DNA of 64,000 bases from Viola odorata (Eukaryota; Streptophyta; Magnoliopsida; Malpighiales; Violaceae), in the NCBI GenBank assembly GCA_963691705.1, contig OY829541.1:13448564-13512563 (forward strand), given 5' to 3'. Positions within the stretch are counted from its first letter, which is position 1, and every line of letters begins with the position of its first letter. Of the stretch, positions 52,634 to 64,000 are shown piece after piece. The notes under the pieces were generated by a model, which made no database searches, was not told the origin of the DNA, and worked only from the letters and a program-made list of their open reading frames with translations. Position numbers and translations under genes: made by a program.

Positions 52634-53519
52634 GAAGTACGTATATTGTATGAATTCTAATGTATAATTAATTTTTTTCTATATTGTCTTCTTATTTATC
52701 TTTTTGTTAAGTTTATCTAAATATTTGTTATTTAGTGACGGATACAAATACTCTTAAGCATTTGTTCAATTTTTCGTTCAGCTCGTTTGTTTTCCCTTTA
52801 AAATACTCCAAAAAAAAATTCGAGAGCAGCCCCTGAAAATAATTCCTGGATCCGTCCCTGCCCATGATAGAATTTACCAACTACAAATATAAGAATAACT
52901 GCTTGATTTATTTCTAATTAATGACCTATGTCATAAATACAATATCTATTAACTGGTTATATCACAACCAACTTTGTGTGCATAACGGGTGCTTATTTAC
53001 AAAACTAAGAAATGTTGTATTTATTTATTTTGATGCTTAATTAAACAAACAACGAACAAATTGGGTGTGGGTGGGCAGTGGGCTAGAAGAATATGACAGA
53101 ATTGTATCTGCCAAAATAGGAAAATCCAAATCCTATTACCTTTTGAAGATCCTAAGAAGCTTCTAATTTTCCTGTGTCGTGGGCTTGCATAATTAAAATT
53201 ACTAGACTGACATAATTCTCTGTTTTTTTGCTGGAGATTAAAGAAATTACAACGCGGCTTATATGTTTTCTCCATTTTTTAAATCTTTTTCAATCATTTT
53301 ATGTTTGTTCTTTGCATGGAATGGAACTTGTTATTCCTTCCAACTCCTCAGAAATAATAAACAAGACCCAATTGCTATATCTTTCATTGGATTTGCATAC
53401 CAGGTCAACTTAACTTCTGTATTCCAACATTTTCTTTTCTTTCTTTTTTTTTACTTCCATTTTTTAATTTTTTAACTTTTTTTTGACAAATATAGAAATT
53501 ATATTAAAATTGTAAAAGG

Positions 53520-54214
53520 AAATACCCCTTACAAATAACTATGAGTTAGGTAGGTTTGTTCAAAAGAAAAAATCAAACTAAATCGGAAATCAAATTAGGT
53601 CAACCTGGACCAAGCCATCTGGTTTGAACTTTTTTCTACTTAAAAAACTATATGGGTGAAACCGAGACCGGGCTGAATTTGGTCCGGTTTTATTTTGAAA
53701 AAAAACTATAACCTGAACTGTAAACCGGACCATTATTATAATGTATCTATAATTATAATTTTTAATTTTAATTAAATAATTTTTTTGGTTAGAGTTAGAT
53801 AGTTTTTAAAACATTAAAGAAATTTAAATTAATATATTGTTAAATTTTAATTCCCTACAATAATACGTTATGAGATTTTGGTCAAGTACTTACTTTCTAT
53901 GAGTTGTATTTAGTTTATGTATTACTATTTTAAAGTCGTATTTTTTATCAAGTTATATTTTTATTCGTACATGTGATCATATTTAAATTTGAATTTTAGA
54001 TTGAGCTCCTAATAAAAAAAATAAAAAAGAATCCAGAAAGGAAAAAAAACCATATCCCGAGTCGATTCAAACAATTACAAGTGAACCGAACTAAACCAAA
54101 CTGTTTTTAAATGATTTGTTTAGGTCCATAGATTTGGTAAATCTTAATATTTCGGTTTGGTCTAGTTTTAGTAAAAATGGGACCAAAATCCGAACGTGTA
54201 CACCTCTAGGCACA
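53520..54214. mobile_element. Possible decayed hAT-like element with subterminal cggtt repeats
   Basis: The right end reads ccgaacgtgtacacctcta, the inverse of a TAGAGGTGTACACG terminus. Both flanks have accgg/ccggtt and aaccgaact repeats as in the element at 55838-57704. The left end is not resolved and no target duplication is found. Confidence 0.35.
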
Positions 54215-54350
54215 ACGGAGTTGGTTTAGGACTCACGTTGGCGCTTCAAGATCTCTTGTTCGAACTTTGGAGTAATGGTTGTTTTAAAATCCTCGAAGTA
54301 CCACTTAGGCTAGCCTTCGGGCTCTAACACAGTGGAGTGTGGATAAGTTT
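54209..54350 (+). repeat. SINE-like (tRNA-derived) block
   Basis: 'ggtttaggactcacgttggc', then ttgttcgaactttgg, resembles pol III A and B boxes (GTTCGAA core), followed by ctcgaagtaccacttaggc and a T-rich end. Family not identified. Confidence 0.35.
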
Positions 54351-55837
54351 GATCAGAAAATAGTTATGGAACACCACATTATATAATAAAAAAATTGATT
54401 GTTTTTTAAGTTAGAAAATTGTTCTTTTTTTATTAATATTAAGCAAATTTTAACTAAATATTTGCATAGTTTACTATTAATAAACACTGTCAAGTTACTC
54501 TTTTGATACATGAAACGTAGCATATATTTTTTTATTATTGTAAAGTAATTCAAATTAATCACATTAAATTAATTTACTTATTTGGTTGAATTTAGCTCCA
54601 AAATAAAATTTCAAAAATAGATATCATTAAAATAAAGGTAAATTATATAATCTTGTAGTTTCTTAAAATTTTAATTTTTAAATTTTATTGTTGTTAAAAT
54701 AATAAACACAAATGGTAAAAAATATGAAAAAGTTATACAAATTTAAAAAAAAATGTAGTAAATATAAGAGAGTCTATGTTACTGAACAAATTGAAACAAT
54801 CAATAAAAAATATTTAAAACTATTAAAAAAAATAATTCAAAATAATTATAAATAAATTTTAAACTAGTAATTTTCATTGTCATAGGTCCTACCATATTTG
54901 TTACCGTTTTTTTTCAAATTTTATATTTTTAACAATTTTTTTTGTATTTTATGTGATTTTTTAAACTATTAAAAAGGTTAACATAGCAATTTTTAGAACA
55001 CTATAATGTTTACGTTACAAGTTTTTAAACTATAAAGGTCAAGTGGAATATTCGATTTTTTTTAATTTACCCTTAAAATAAGTCAATAAATTACAAAAGT
55101 CATAATTTTATTTATTGATTAAAATATGTATAATTCAAACATGCATCAAATCTAACTTTCTTTGATTAAATCTAATAATTATTAGAATCCTAAATTCTCG
55201 AGTCAGTTTCCTACTTTGATTAATTGTGAAGGCACAGTCTGAAATAAACTCTCTAGCTAAGTTATTACAAAAACAAAAAATCAAAATACCTGCGCATGCA
55301 TCCTCCATCATCATCCTATGACGATGTCAATTCAAGTTTAATGCTTAAACCATCAACTCCACCATGACGATCATCTGAACTCAACACTTCTTTTCCTTAT
55401 GAATGGAGTTTGACAATTTATAAAAAACCAAAACTAAAGAACATATCATGAAAAACAAAATAAAAGAAAAAAGGTAGAAAGGAAGGAATAGGGACTCACT
55501 GCTAATTAAAAACCAGCGGCAACCCTAACTATAACCTTGTATTTGAGAAGAAAAAAAATAAAAAAAAGTTTAGAGAAATGACTATAGTTTATTTATATTT
55601 AATGGTTAATAATAGATGATTAGATAAATTATATCTTTTTAGCATTTGTAGAATATCGGTAACCTTTTTAAAAATTTAATGACATTGTAAAAAGATTTAA
55701 GGATCTTATATTGCCTTTTTTTCAATTTTTTTTATTTTATAAACACCTTTGTTTCAAGTTCTAAATAGGTTTTGACAGTTTTTATATCTACACCGTTTGT
55801 TTTAAGAAAAAAAGAGAGGTTAAGTTTTACTTGCAAT

Positions 55838-57704
55838 TAGGGGGTGTAACCGGTCCGGTTTGGTCCGATTTTGGGCTTAGAACCGGACTGAACCGGAAAT
55901 GTCCGGTTCTGATTGGCCTGAAACCGGACTGAACTGAAAATTTACGGTTCTGTCAAGCCTAGAATCGGACTGAATCGGACAATTCGGTCCGGTTCCGGTT
56001 CCGGTTTTTTTTATTCAATATAATTAATTAAAAAATATATAAAATTAACAGGCCCAGCCCAGTGGACTAGGCCCAGCAGCCCGGACCCAACCCAAAACAT
56101 TAATTCAAGTTATGCGTGGGAGGGGATTCGAAACCCCTCCTTTTAGCTTACAACTCAAGTTTTCAACCACTGCAACAAAGGAAACTTTTGATATATATTG
56201 CATATATATTTGGAGTTGGAATATGGGTTTTCGTTAAACACTAAAATGATGTATTTTTTATCAAAATAGCGTCGTTTTGAAAGAAAATATAAGGAAATAA
56301 AGAATTTTTTTCATTTCTTAGTTTTATTATAGGGAATTTATATGTTTTTATTTTCTTTCAAGTGGTTTATTGGAATTGAAATTGTGTTATAATGATAATA
56401 ATATATTTTTTAAAATGATAATATTATTGTTAATTATATTAATAGTTAGATATCTAAGTTTTTAACAACATATCAATAATAAGAGTTTGTCATGAATTTA
56501 TAAATGAAACTCTTATAATATGTTTTTTTTCTATTGACAAGATTCGAATTTGAACCATATTTAATTTATTAAAAATATAATAAATTAGTATTTTAAAAAA
56601 TCACGCTATATATCATTAATTGTCATTAAATATTACAAGAATATAAGAATAAATAACTTGGGGAAGCCAAAGTTAGTTTTTAATTTTTTGTATGATGTGT
56701 CAAGATTAATATCATCTCTCAATTGACTATTTTCAATTGATCTATAGTCTAATATATAAAACCACGACTCATTTGATACTTTTACGACTTGTTTGGTTGC
56801 CCGTAATGAACCACAAGAAATGTGAATGGATTCAATGGAGGTAGGCAATGAGAATTATGGAGTATGTTTTAATGTGTTTAGTATCCTACCACTAGAAATG
56901 AGAATAAAAAAGTTTGAATGACTCGTTACTTTGATTTGGTATGAATGACAAAGGTTGAGAAAATGAAAGTAAATTTCTATTTTACTTTTTATTTGCATGG
57001 AATCATTATTATATATATTTAATAATAAAATTCATTGATTATATTATTGAATAATTTATATATAAACTTATTGAATAAAACATAAATATTAAATTTCACA
57101 TGAAAATATCAGTCAAATATTGTATAAAAAGTCATTAAATTAATTATAAATTAAAAAATTATTAGCTAACTATTACAAAACAAATAATTAAATTTTTTAA
57201 TATTTTAAATCTTACTTCATAAAAAGTTAATAAATAATGAGATTTATCCTTTAGTCACACATGGTGTTTGTGAAATTAAACCATTTACACCTTTTTGTAT
57301 CCAATTTAAAATATATACCATTTATTTTGTGGAGATAAAAAAAAATTAAAAAGTATAAAGAAAAGCAGCCCAACATAAATGGAAAAGTAATATTGACAGG
57401 AAGGGGATTCAAACCTCTTCCCTTTTATTGAGGCAACTCCACCTTTTGCCACTGAGCCAAAGTGTTAACTTGATATAAATATGCATATACAAATATTTAT
57501 ATAGATAAATATATATATATAAATTTCCGGTTCTCCCAGTTCTACGGTTCGGTTTACTGGTTTTGACAGTGGCAGAACCGAACAGAACCGAAAATTTCAG
57601 GTTCTTCTTGGGACAGAACCGGACTGAACTGGAAAGTTTCAATTCGGTCCGGTTCGGTGCAAAATGCTCCGGTTCCGGTTCAATCTGGTTTTCTTACACC
57701 CCCA
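55838..57704. mobile_element. Non-autonomous hAT-like transposon with ccggtt subterminal repeats
   Basis: Ends TAGGGGGTGTAAC and (inverted) TGGGGGTGTAAG, flanked by the 8-bp duplication cttgcaat (55830-55837, 57705-57712). The outer 180 bp on each side hold many aaccggactgaaccgg-type repeats, likely transposase-binding sites. The interior is AT-rich with no transposase. Two internal blocks carry tRNA-like 'gggattcgaaacccctcc' (56123) and 'gggattcaaacctcttccc' (57404). Confidence 0.8.
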
Positions 57705-57724
57705 CTTGCAATGGTAGTAATATA

Positions 57725-57934
57725 CTCCCTTCGGCTCTTTTTAATTGTCGTTTGACTTTTTGGTACACATATTAATGAGATCGGATGACTCACTATTTGG
57801 CCCAAAAAAAATTCGCACTTTTTTTCGAACTAACGTACGTCTGAGAAAAAATTCGGGACAAAATTGTCTCAAATAGCGAATCATCCAACCTTCTTAATAT
57901 ACGTGTTCAAAAGTTAAACGACAATTAAAAGGAG
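57725..57934. mobile_element. Stowaway-like MITE
   Basis: Inverted ends ctcccttcggctctttttaa and ...aattaaaaggag, TA on both sides (57723-57724, 57935-57936), 210 bp, no ORF. Its interior resembles the MITE in the PERK intron. Confidence 0.8.
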
Positions 57935-57936
57935 TA

Positions 57937-59145
57937 ATAAAATTAGGTAACCTGCTGCATTGTTTGTTCCTTTAGAAATAGAATTGCTCAAAAAATATAT
58001 TTTCTTTTCTTTTTAAAGAGAAAAAAAAAAAAGGAGAGAGAGGAGGGAGGAAGGAAGAGCTTGGAGAAAAATGCAAAGTGCTGTAACTTTCAAGTCACTT
58101 TCCACTTTATTCTTAGTAAACAAAGGAATAATGACCCATGGTCGCTCGTGCTTCCCTGCCAGACAGCCAGTCTGCGACTTTAGTTTTAGTTTCAGAAACA
58201 GAACATGCTTATGCTTTGCAAATTGCAGTAGCATTCTCTTGACAAAATTAATAAAAAAATACCCACAACAACCCTTCCAATTTTCCTAACCTAACCTAAT
58301 AATAATCCACTACATGTGAACACACAACTAGTAAAAGACTTCTCCAAGTTGCCCCCACGTTTGCTTTGCACATTTTGTGGGTGTACAGTACACCTCGTCC
58401 TTTCTGTATTCTCTCAAGAGTCTTCTTGACTCCTCCTGAGTCTTGACACAAAAAAGGATTTTGAATTTTGCACCAGGTAAAAGCTTTTCTTATAGGGAAT
58501 GATTCAAAGATTCCAACTTTTGCAGAGAAGAATTCCAAAAAATCTTCAATTTGAGTTTGAAAGAGCTTGGTAAGCCATTCTTGAGCTTGTTGTATCTGGA
58601 TCTTCTTCATTACTATCAATTTGGTGATCTGGGTAGTGCTGCATTTTGCTAGTTTACCAGATTTTAGGGTTCTCCTGGGTAAATCTGGAGTTTGGCTGTC
58701 TACCTATTTTGTAAAGAAAGCTGCTTCAGGAGTCAAACTTGCTTTAGTTCTCAAGTTTTGTGATCTGGGATTTGCTTTTGAGGTGCTTTGTTGGCTGAAA
58801 TTTGTTAAGTTTTTGGCAGCTTATCTTTTTGAGGTGCACTCCTTGCGGTTGTAGTGTTTGAGTAATTTTCTCAGAGAATGCTGAAGTAGATTGATTTTGG
58901 TTCACTTTTTGGGACTGGGGTTTTTGTATGTTTTTGTGATTTGCTGAAGAATTCAGGTCTTACCAAGTAAGAGAGCTGATATTGGTTTGGTTCATTTTGC
59001 TTTAGGATGACTGTTGAACTTTGAGATTTTGGCATTATAGTTGGTCATTTCTGTTGGAATTTGAGATTTTGGTAATAGTTAGTGATTGCATCAGTTAGAT
59101 ATGGGATTGTGAGAATATTTTAACACAATTTTGTGAGATACTAAA
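57937..59145 (+). promoter_or_regulatory. Upstream region and 5' UTR of the PERK gene
   Basis: 1.2 kb without other genes. Contains a GA-rich run (58019-58060) and, from about 58440, T/G-rich sequence that looks like a long plant 5' UTR (no clear TATA box, transcription start not determinable). Confidence 0.4.
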
Positions 59146-62100
59146 ATGTCCTCAACTGCATCACCTCCACCAAATTCTTCCCCTGCTGCAGTGCCACCTA
59201 CAACCTCCCCACCACCACCACCACCTTCTACACTATCTCCTACAGTGTCTCAGCCTGATCAGACCACAGGAACCCCATCCAACTCCACGGCGCCACCTCC
59301 TCAGCCTCAGTCCCAACCACCAACCCCTCCTGCACCCTCTCCATCCCCACCATTGTCACCACCTCCTGTATTGTCATCTCCACCACCATCAACTCCTGCA
59401 TCCCCGCCACCATCAATCCCAGCCTCCCCGCCACCATCACCAGCATCTTCTCCTCCATCACCACCCACAGCCCCTCCCCCAGCTGCCACTGCTTCACCCC
59501 CCCCTCCAATTCTATCCCCTCCACCACCAGTAAATAGCTCCCTTCCTCCTCAAACCTCTCCGGCTACACCTGCGGCATCCCCACCTCCCCCTCAAGCTGT
59601 TTCCCCTTCCCAACCTCCTCCTGCCAGTGTTCCATTACCCCCTGCAACCAAGTCTCCCCCTCCACCAGCAGTTAAGCCCCCTGAAAAGTCTCCTGCACCT
59701 CCTCAAGCTGCACCCTCACCGCCAAGTTCTCAATTGGGTAGTCCTCCACCAGTGACAAATTCTCCTCCTCCTCCAAGATCTGTATTGTCACCTCCACCTC
59801 CTTCAGCCCCCTCCACCTCTTCGCCATCACCTGTACTATCTCCTCCTGCTGCTCCAGGTAATTCAAGTTCAGGAGGACCCCCTGTATCACTTCTGCCCCC
59901 TAAACCTACTGAGAAACCAACTGCAAGATCAACTAATGGCACCAGTATGTCTGGAGATGCAACATCTGCAAATTCTGGAGGTTTAAACAGGGAAGGTGCT
60001 GTGGCTATAGGCACTGTGGTTGGGTTTGTAGTGATCAGTCTTCTCGTGTTGGCTGTGTGGTTTGTGCGCAAGCGAAAAGGAAAGCCTAGACCAAATATTG
60101 GCTACAATGTTCCTTCTCCATTTGCCTCCTCCCAAAATTCAGGTAATGCATCAAACGGTATTCCTCTTTTAATAGATTCCATACTAAGCACACTCTGATG
60201 GTCTAAAAATCAGTCCTGTCAGAGTTATGTTTTTCTGAAAGCTCTGAACTTTGTAGTAGCATGTTAAAGATAAGAATTACAATAACTGAAGGAAAAGATG
60301 TTGGTGAAATGTCTTTCTGCACACAATTGAACAAGAAAACCTGTCAAATGGGTGTCAGCTAACCGTTGTTTTCCCTTTCAATAAAATTGTGTGATCTCTG
60401 ACGTTATATCTTTCTCATGTTGAGGGACTGTTTATATGATAGTTAGTCATGGTAAAGGATTGGTAATGCTTTGACCAAATTTGCACCCTAGTAGTATAAC
60501 TAATTCAGACTTCAGGTAGCTTATTCAAATCTTTTATATTCTGGTTTTGTGTGAAGATTACCTTCTGCAACTGTCCTGTTAGGGTCATATCCATAGATAA
60601 TCTTTGAACTCAGACCACCTTATTGTTTTACCTAGTTGTTTACCTTTCCTGGTTATTGAGGTTAAAGCTTGTTTCTCAGAACCTGTGGACTTGACGCCTC
60701 AAAGAATTGGGCCTAATAAAGGTGTAGTTTGAGCTTTCAATTGAATCATCACTTTTGCTTGAGTCTGGTTGTGTTTCTGTCAATTTTGTTAATGACTAAG
60801 CTTTAGATTAAAATTTCTCAACATTCTTCTTTAGAGGGACTTGCATTCTTTGATGTTTATTTGTACAGATAATTTTAAGTATGTAGTTTTACTCTGAATT
60901 ATCTAAGAAATACATTTAAATACGGTCTAAGCACATGCTGTTTGCTTTACAGAGTCATTATTTCTAAAGCCACAGTCTCCATCACCCTTTGGAGGAAGCC
61001 CTTCTGGTAGTGATCTCAAATATACACCATCTGAGGGCGGTGGATTAAACAATTCAAGGGCATGGTTCACATATGATGAGCTACACAAAGCCACAAGTGG
61101 GTTTTCAACTTATAATCTTTTGGGTGAAGGTGGATTTGGATGTGTATACAAAGGTGTGCTGGTAGATGGACGAGAAGTTGCTGTAAAACAATTAAAGATT
61201 GGTGGTTCCCAGGGAGAGCGCGAGTTCAGAGCTGAAGTTGAGATTATTAGCCGGGTACATCATCGGCATTTGGTTTCACTTGTGGGTTATTGCATTTCAG
61301 ATCATCAAAGATTGCTAGTCTATGAGTTTGTCCCAAACGATACTCTTCACTACCATCTCCATGGTAAGACATGCTTCCGATTTTAGAATTTTGTTAATTA
61401 TTGTAATTGAGTTCTTCATTCTCCATGAACACTCTATCACAATGCATTTCTCGAAGGTACATTGCTGTTGTGAAACTATCCAATCATACTAGATTTTTTC
61501 TTTGGTACTTTAAAGGATATGATCCATTCTTAAAATTCTCTACAATTCAGCATGTTCCTTGTGTGAATCTTAATAAGATGACAGATCGAGGGCAAGAAAA
61601 TATACTGCTCCTTATGGGTTGCTTCATTACAGATTTCTTTCTTTCAACTAACCACATGGATAAGTAATCCATGTTTGGTGGTTTTGATATTGTTGGGCTC
61701 ATCGCAATTGGAAGAATATGCTAATTCCAGTTCTCTTCTGCTTTCTTTCCATTGTTGTTGTTGTCATTTTGGTTCTAGTTTGAAGCTCTACTGCTTTCAG
61801 GTTTGCTCGCAAAGCTGTTAATCTCATATATCCTGCGTTCTTATGGACCATTGCAGCTGAAGGTAGGCCAGTTATGGATTGGGCAACCCGAGTCAAGGTT
61901 GCTGCTGGTGCAGCTCGTGGCATAGCTTACCTGCATGAAGACTGTAATTACTAGACTTCTCTTAGAATTACCTTTCAATTGTTTTGCTGCTTCATTGATA
62001 AGTGTGAATGCTTAATTTCTTTCAGTCATGTCACAATGAGCTTCTTTTACCTCAGTAGTGTTCCCTTGTCACATATATAATTGTTCTGGTGCAAGCTAAG

Positions 62101-63223
62101 TGCAGGTTAGAGGATCTTTCTACATGAAGATCAATAATGTACTAGGAACCTTTATAAATATCCCTAATAAAAATAAGTTAAATTACTTCATTAGATGGAC
62201 TTAGTCTTGGTTGAGGACAAGGCTAGAGGATGCTCTCTTGCTTGCAAATATAGAAAGGACAAAGATAATAAAAAATGAAGTTTGAACTCAAAATGAACCT
62301 ACTTCCTCTATCAAGCCTAAAATAATACATGTAGAATATGTATTACACATGTTGTATGAAGCTAGTCCTGCAGAATGTTCCTTGCTTTCTGTTTTTGTTT
62401 ATGTTCTACACCTACTGAACTATTCCTTTCCCTTGCTGCTTTTGTCGTATTTTATCCATCAGGCCACCCCCGTATTATCCACCGGGACATAAAGTCATCA
62501 AACATCCTTCTTGATAACAATTTTGATGCCCGGGTATGGTTGTTTTCTTTCTTTTTTAATTCTTCTTTTGAACTCTGGTATTCATATTTTCACAAATAAA
62601 GTTTTCCAAGAACATACTTCCGATTAGGAAAATTGTTTCCAATCGATCTATGCCTTTACTGTGCTGGTGAAATGTTGTACTTATGCCTGTCAATTTCTTG
62701 CAGTACTATATTTTAGAGGAAGGGCAATGCGTTCATTTTACTGGCCTTGGCAAATGGGACAAATTTTTAAATTCATGAACCACCTTTTGTGACTCTTACA
62801 GCATATGTTTTCTTCCACTGACAGGTTGCAGATTTTGGCCTTGCAAAGTTAGCTCTGGAACTGGATTCAAATACACATGTAACAACTCGCGTGATGGGCA
62901 CCTTTGGGTAGGTGACTTAATTTCTTTCTTATGTATGTACTACGGCACAACAGTGATAATTTTATATAAGATTTCTTGCATGGTTTGTTAGCAGATGCTT
63001 CACAGAAAAAAATTGAGGCAATGATGTGATATTAATGTATGCCAGGTTTCTTACTGATAGAACTTTGTTTTCTAGATACATGGCTCCAGAGTATGCAACG
63101 AGTGGCAAGTTGACTGAAAAATCAGATGTCTATTCCTTTGGCGTTGTACTTTTGGAGCTAATTACTGGGCGTAAGCCTGTGGATGGTTCTCAGCCATTGG
63201 GTGATGAAAGCCTTGTTGAATGG
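59146..63223 (+). CDS. Proline-rich receptor-like protein kinase (PERK), six exons visible, 3' end outside window
   Basis: Exons 59146-60142, 60953-61363, 61857-61943, 62463-62533, 62825-62907, 63076-63223; all introns GT-AG and the sum is exactly 599 codons in frame. A plasma-membrane Ser/Thr kinase thought to sense cell-wall state. Residues 1-280 are Pro/Ser-rich with SPPPP-type motifs and no obvious signal peptide, as usual in PERKs. One membrane span at about 284-307 is followed by RKRKGK. Kinase: G-loop LGEGGFG (389-395), K411 in VAVK, HRD with D507, DFG 525-527, APE 553-555, then [20 protein letters not shown]. All key residues are present. The last part of the kinase and C-terminus lie beyond 64000. 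Confidence 0.95.
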
Positions 63224-64000
63224 GTAAGTTTCAGAAACATTATAGCTTATTGTCCCTAAGATTATAGCTTATTTTCTCAAGGATGTTATATTTTATAATA
63301 GCTTGCACAGTAGTTTATGCTGTGCTCTTGTTGTGAAAGAGTTGGAGATGTTTACAGATTTTGGGGTTTTTTTTTCTTTGAAATTCATAAGAATGAGAAA
63401 TTTCATCTTTGATTCAGCAAGTTGTCAATGAGTATGATAATCAAGTTTTCATACCTATTTACTCAAATCCAAATGATGGATTTTAGGCTTTTCTTTTAAA
63501 TGGTAAAAACAATGTCTAAGAATTTTAAGAAAATGATATAAGGTTTGACTGCTTATGCATGCAATATTTGAGATCTTTCAATCCGCTCTACATTTATAGA
63601 GTTGCAACCGTCCTCAACACTACTCCCTCCGGTCCGAAATGTATGACGTTTTAACATTTACTTTTACTGTTCCGGAACGTATCTTAAGACGACCGGAACA
63701 GTTACTATTTGAGACAATTTTGCCCCGAATTTTTTCTCGGAAGTACGTTAAGGATTAATGTACGTTCGAAAAAAAGTACAGAATTTTTTGGGGTCAAATA
63801 GTACCTCATTCGGCCTCCTCAATATGCGTTCCCTACTGAATATTGGGATGCGAGGAAGTCATACATTTCGGACCAGAGGGAGTAGTATTTTGTCTTGTTT
63901 CTCTATTTGTATGGTTTTTTGTACTCTAGTATTTCGTGCGTCCAGCATGTAAAATGGAGTTTATTGTAATAAAGTTAGGGATATTTTTGGAAATTCCTGA
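63224..64000 (+). other. PERK intron 6 (incomplete in window)
   Basis: Starts GTAAGT at 63224. No acceptor joined to kinase coding sequence is seen before 64000, so the intron is at least 777 bp, longer than the others (about 290-810 bp, the first also being long). It contains a MITE. Confidence 0.7.
63623..63882. mobile_element. Stowaway-like MITE in PERK intron
   Basis: Ends ctccctccggtccgaaatgt and (inverted) acatttcggaccagagggag, flanked by TA (63621-63622, 63883-63884), 260 bp. It can fold into a near-complete hairpin. No ORF. Confidence 0.9.

Larger units (their letters stand above)
49810..52860 (+). mobile_element. Autonomous hAT transposon
   Basis: Ends CAAGGACGGATCCAG (49810) and CTGGATCCGTCCCTG (52860) are inverted repeats, flanked by the 8-bp duplication cccatgat (49802-49809, 52861-52868). 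3,051 bp, with one uninterrupted transposase gene. The left end has one change (CAAGG for CAGGG) relative to the right. A second inverted phrase near the left end (gggtgggcaaccgcccaccc, 49834-49853) forms a small hairpin. Confidence 0.95.
52869..55837. other. AT-rich intergenic region without recognisable genes
   Basis: About 3 kb. Short open frames only. It includes a probable decayed hAT-like element (53520-54214) and a SINE-like block (about 54209-54350). 54400-55100 is extremely A/T-rich. Confidence 0.6.

Noticed and set aside
54353..57642. Short minus frames in AT-rich intergenic sequence
   Set aside because: Low-complexity translations rich in I, K, N, Y with no family.
58296..58619. 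107-codon minus frame upstream of PERK
   Set aside because: Lies in the presumed PERK 5' UTR, antisense, with no recognisable domain.
59240..60071. Three minus frames opposite the PERK first exon
   Set aside because: Shadows of the proline-rich repeats (CCA/CCT codons read backwards); no family and no promoter.

Overview
The window is plant nuclear DNA, most likely from a eudicot with a repeat-rich genome (inference from element types, intron structure and AT-rich spacers). About the first 49 kb is nested LTR retrotransposons. The last 14 kb holds an apparently intact hAT transposon, small DNA transposons and one ordinary host gene, a PERK-type proline-rich receptor-like kinase (59146 to beyond the window).

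Layout. (A) 1-10570: 3' part of a Ty3/gypsy Tat-lineage element on the + strand: archaeal-type RNase H (two stops), integrase, tandem repeats, then a cluster of four ANTISENSE reading frames (3006-9804) with introns and their own TATA boxes, ending in a 3' LTR (10000-10570). (D) 10571-11312: leader plus LTR of a related element on the - strand, into which A inserted. (E) 11313-19516: a broken Athila-type element with an LTR at 18141-19516. It is interrupted at about 14.5-17.8 kb by a gag remnant and two head-to-head LTR/leader pieces that form a long inverted repeat. (F) 19.7-26.8 kb: a degenerate chromovirus-like Ty3/gypsy on the - strand. It is split by a non-autonomous hAT (20099-21685, TSD ctcacatt) that carries a captured UDP-glucosyltransferase fragment and a tRNA-Leu relic. 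(G) about 26.8-47.6 kb: LTR, leader and gag-like remnant of another Ty3/gypsy, split inside its LTR by a 17.5-kb Ogre element.

The Ogre element (27448-44937, TSD gtgtg) has an LTR of about 3.9 kb, a leader ORF, gag, protease, the pro-RT intron known from Ogre, and RT. It then breaks at a 13-bp microhomology straight into its 3' LTR. Its 5' LTR is itself split by a 4.76-kb non-autonomous element C (29426-34181, TSD atttc). C has no gag-pol. Its LTR ends and polypurine region match Tat element A, and it carries a 1.35-kb array of an 18-bp unit open in several frames.

Right part. 47.6-49.7 kb holds a copy of F's integrase tail, a GH81 glucanase C-terminal gene scrap and a solo LTR (48935-49711, TSD tgatg). 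The hAT at 49810-52860 (TSD cccatgat) encodes an uninterrupted transposase of about 788 aa. Its ends match those of the UGT-carrying hAT at 20 kb, so the window contains both a likely autonomous element and a gene-capturing relative it could mobilise. 55838-57704 is a second hAT-like non-autonomous element, and two Stowaway-like MITEs lie at 57725-57934 and, inside a PERK intron, at 63623-63882.

Most notable: the antisense gene cluster of element A. It contains two diverged, intron-bearing paralogues resembling the 'putative gypsy type transposon' family, plus two small ORFs with TATA boxes.
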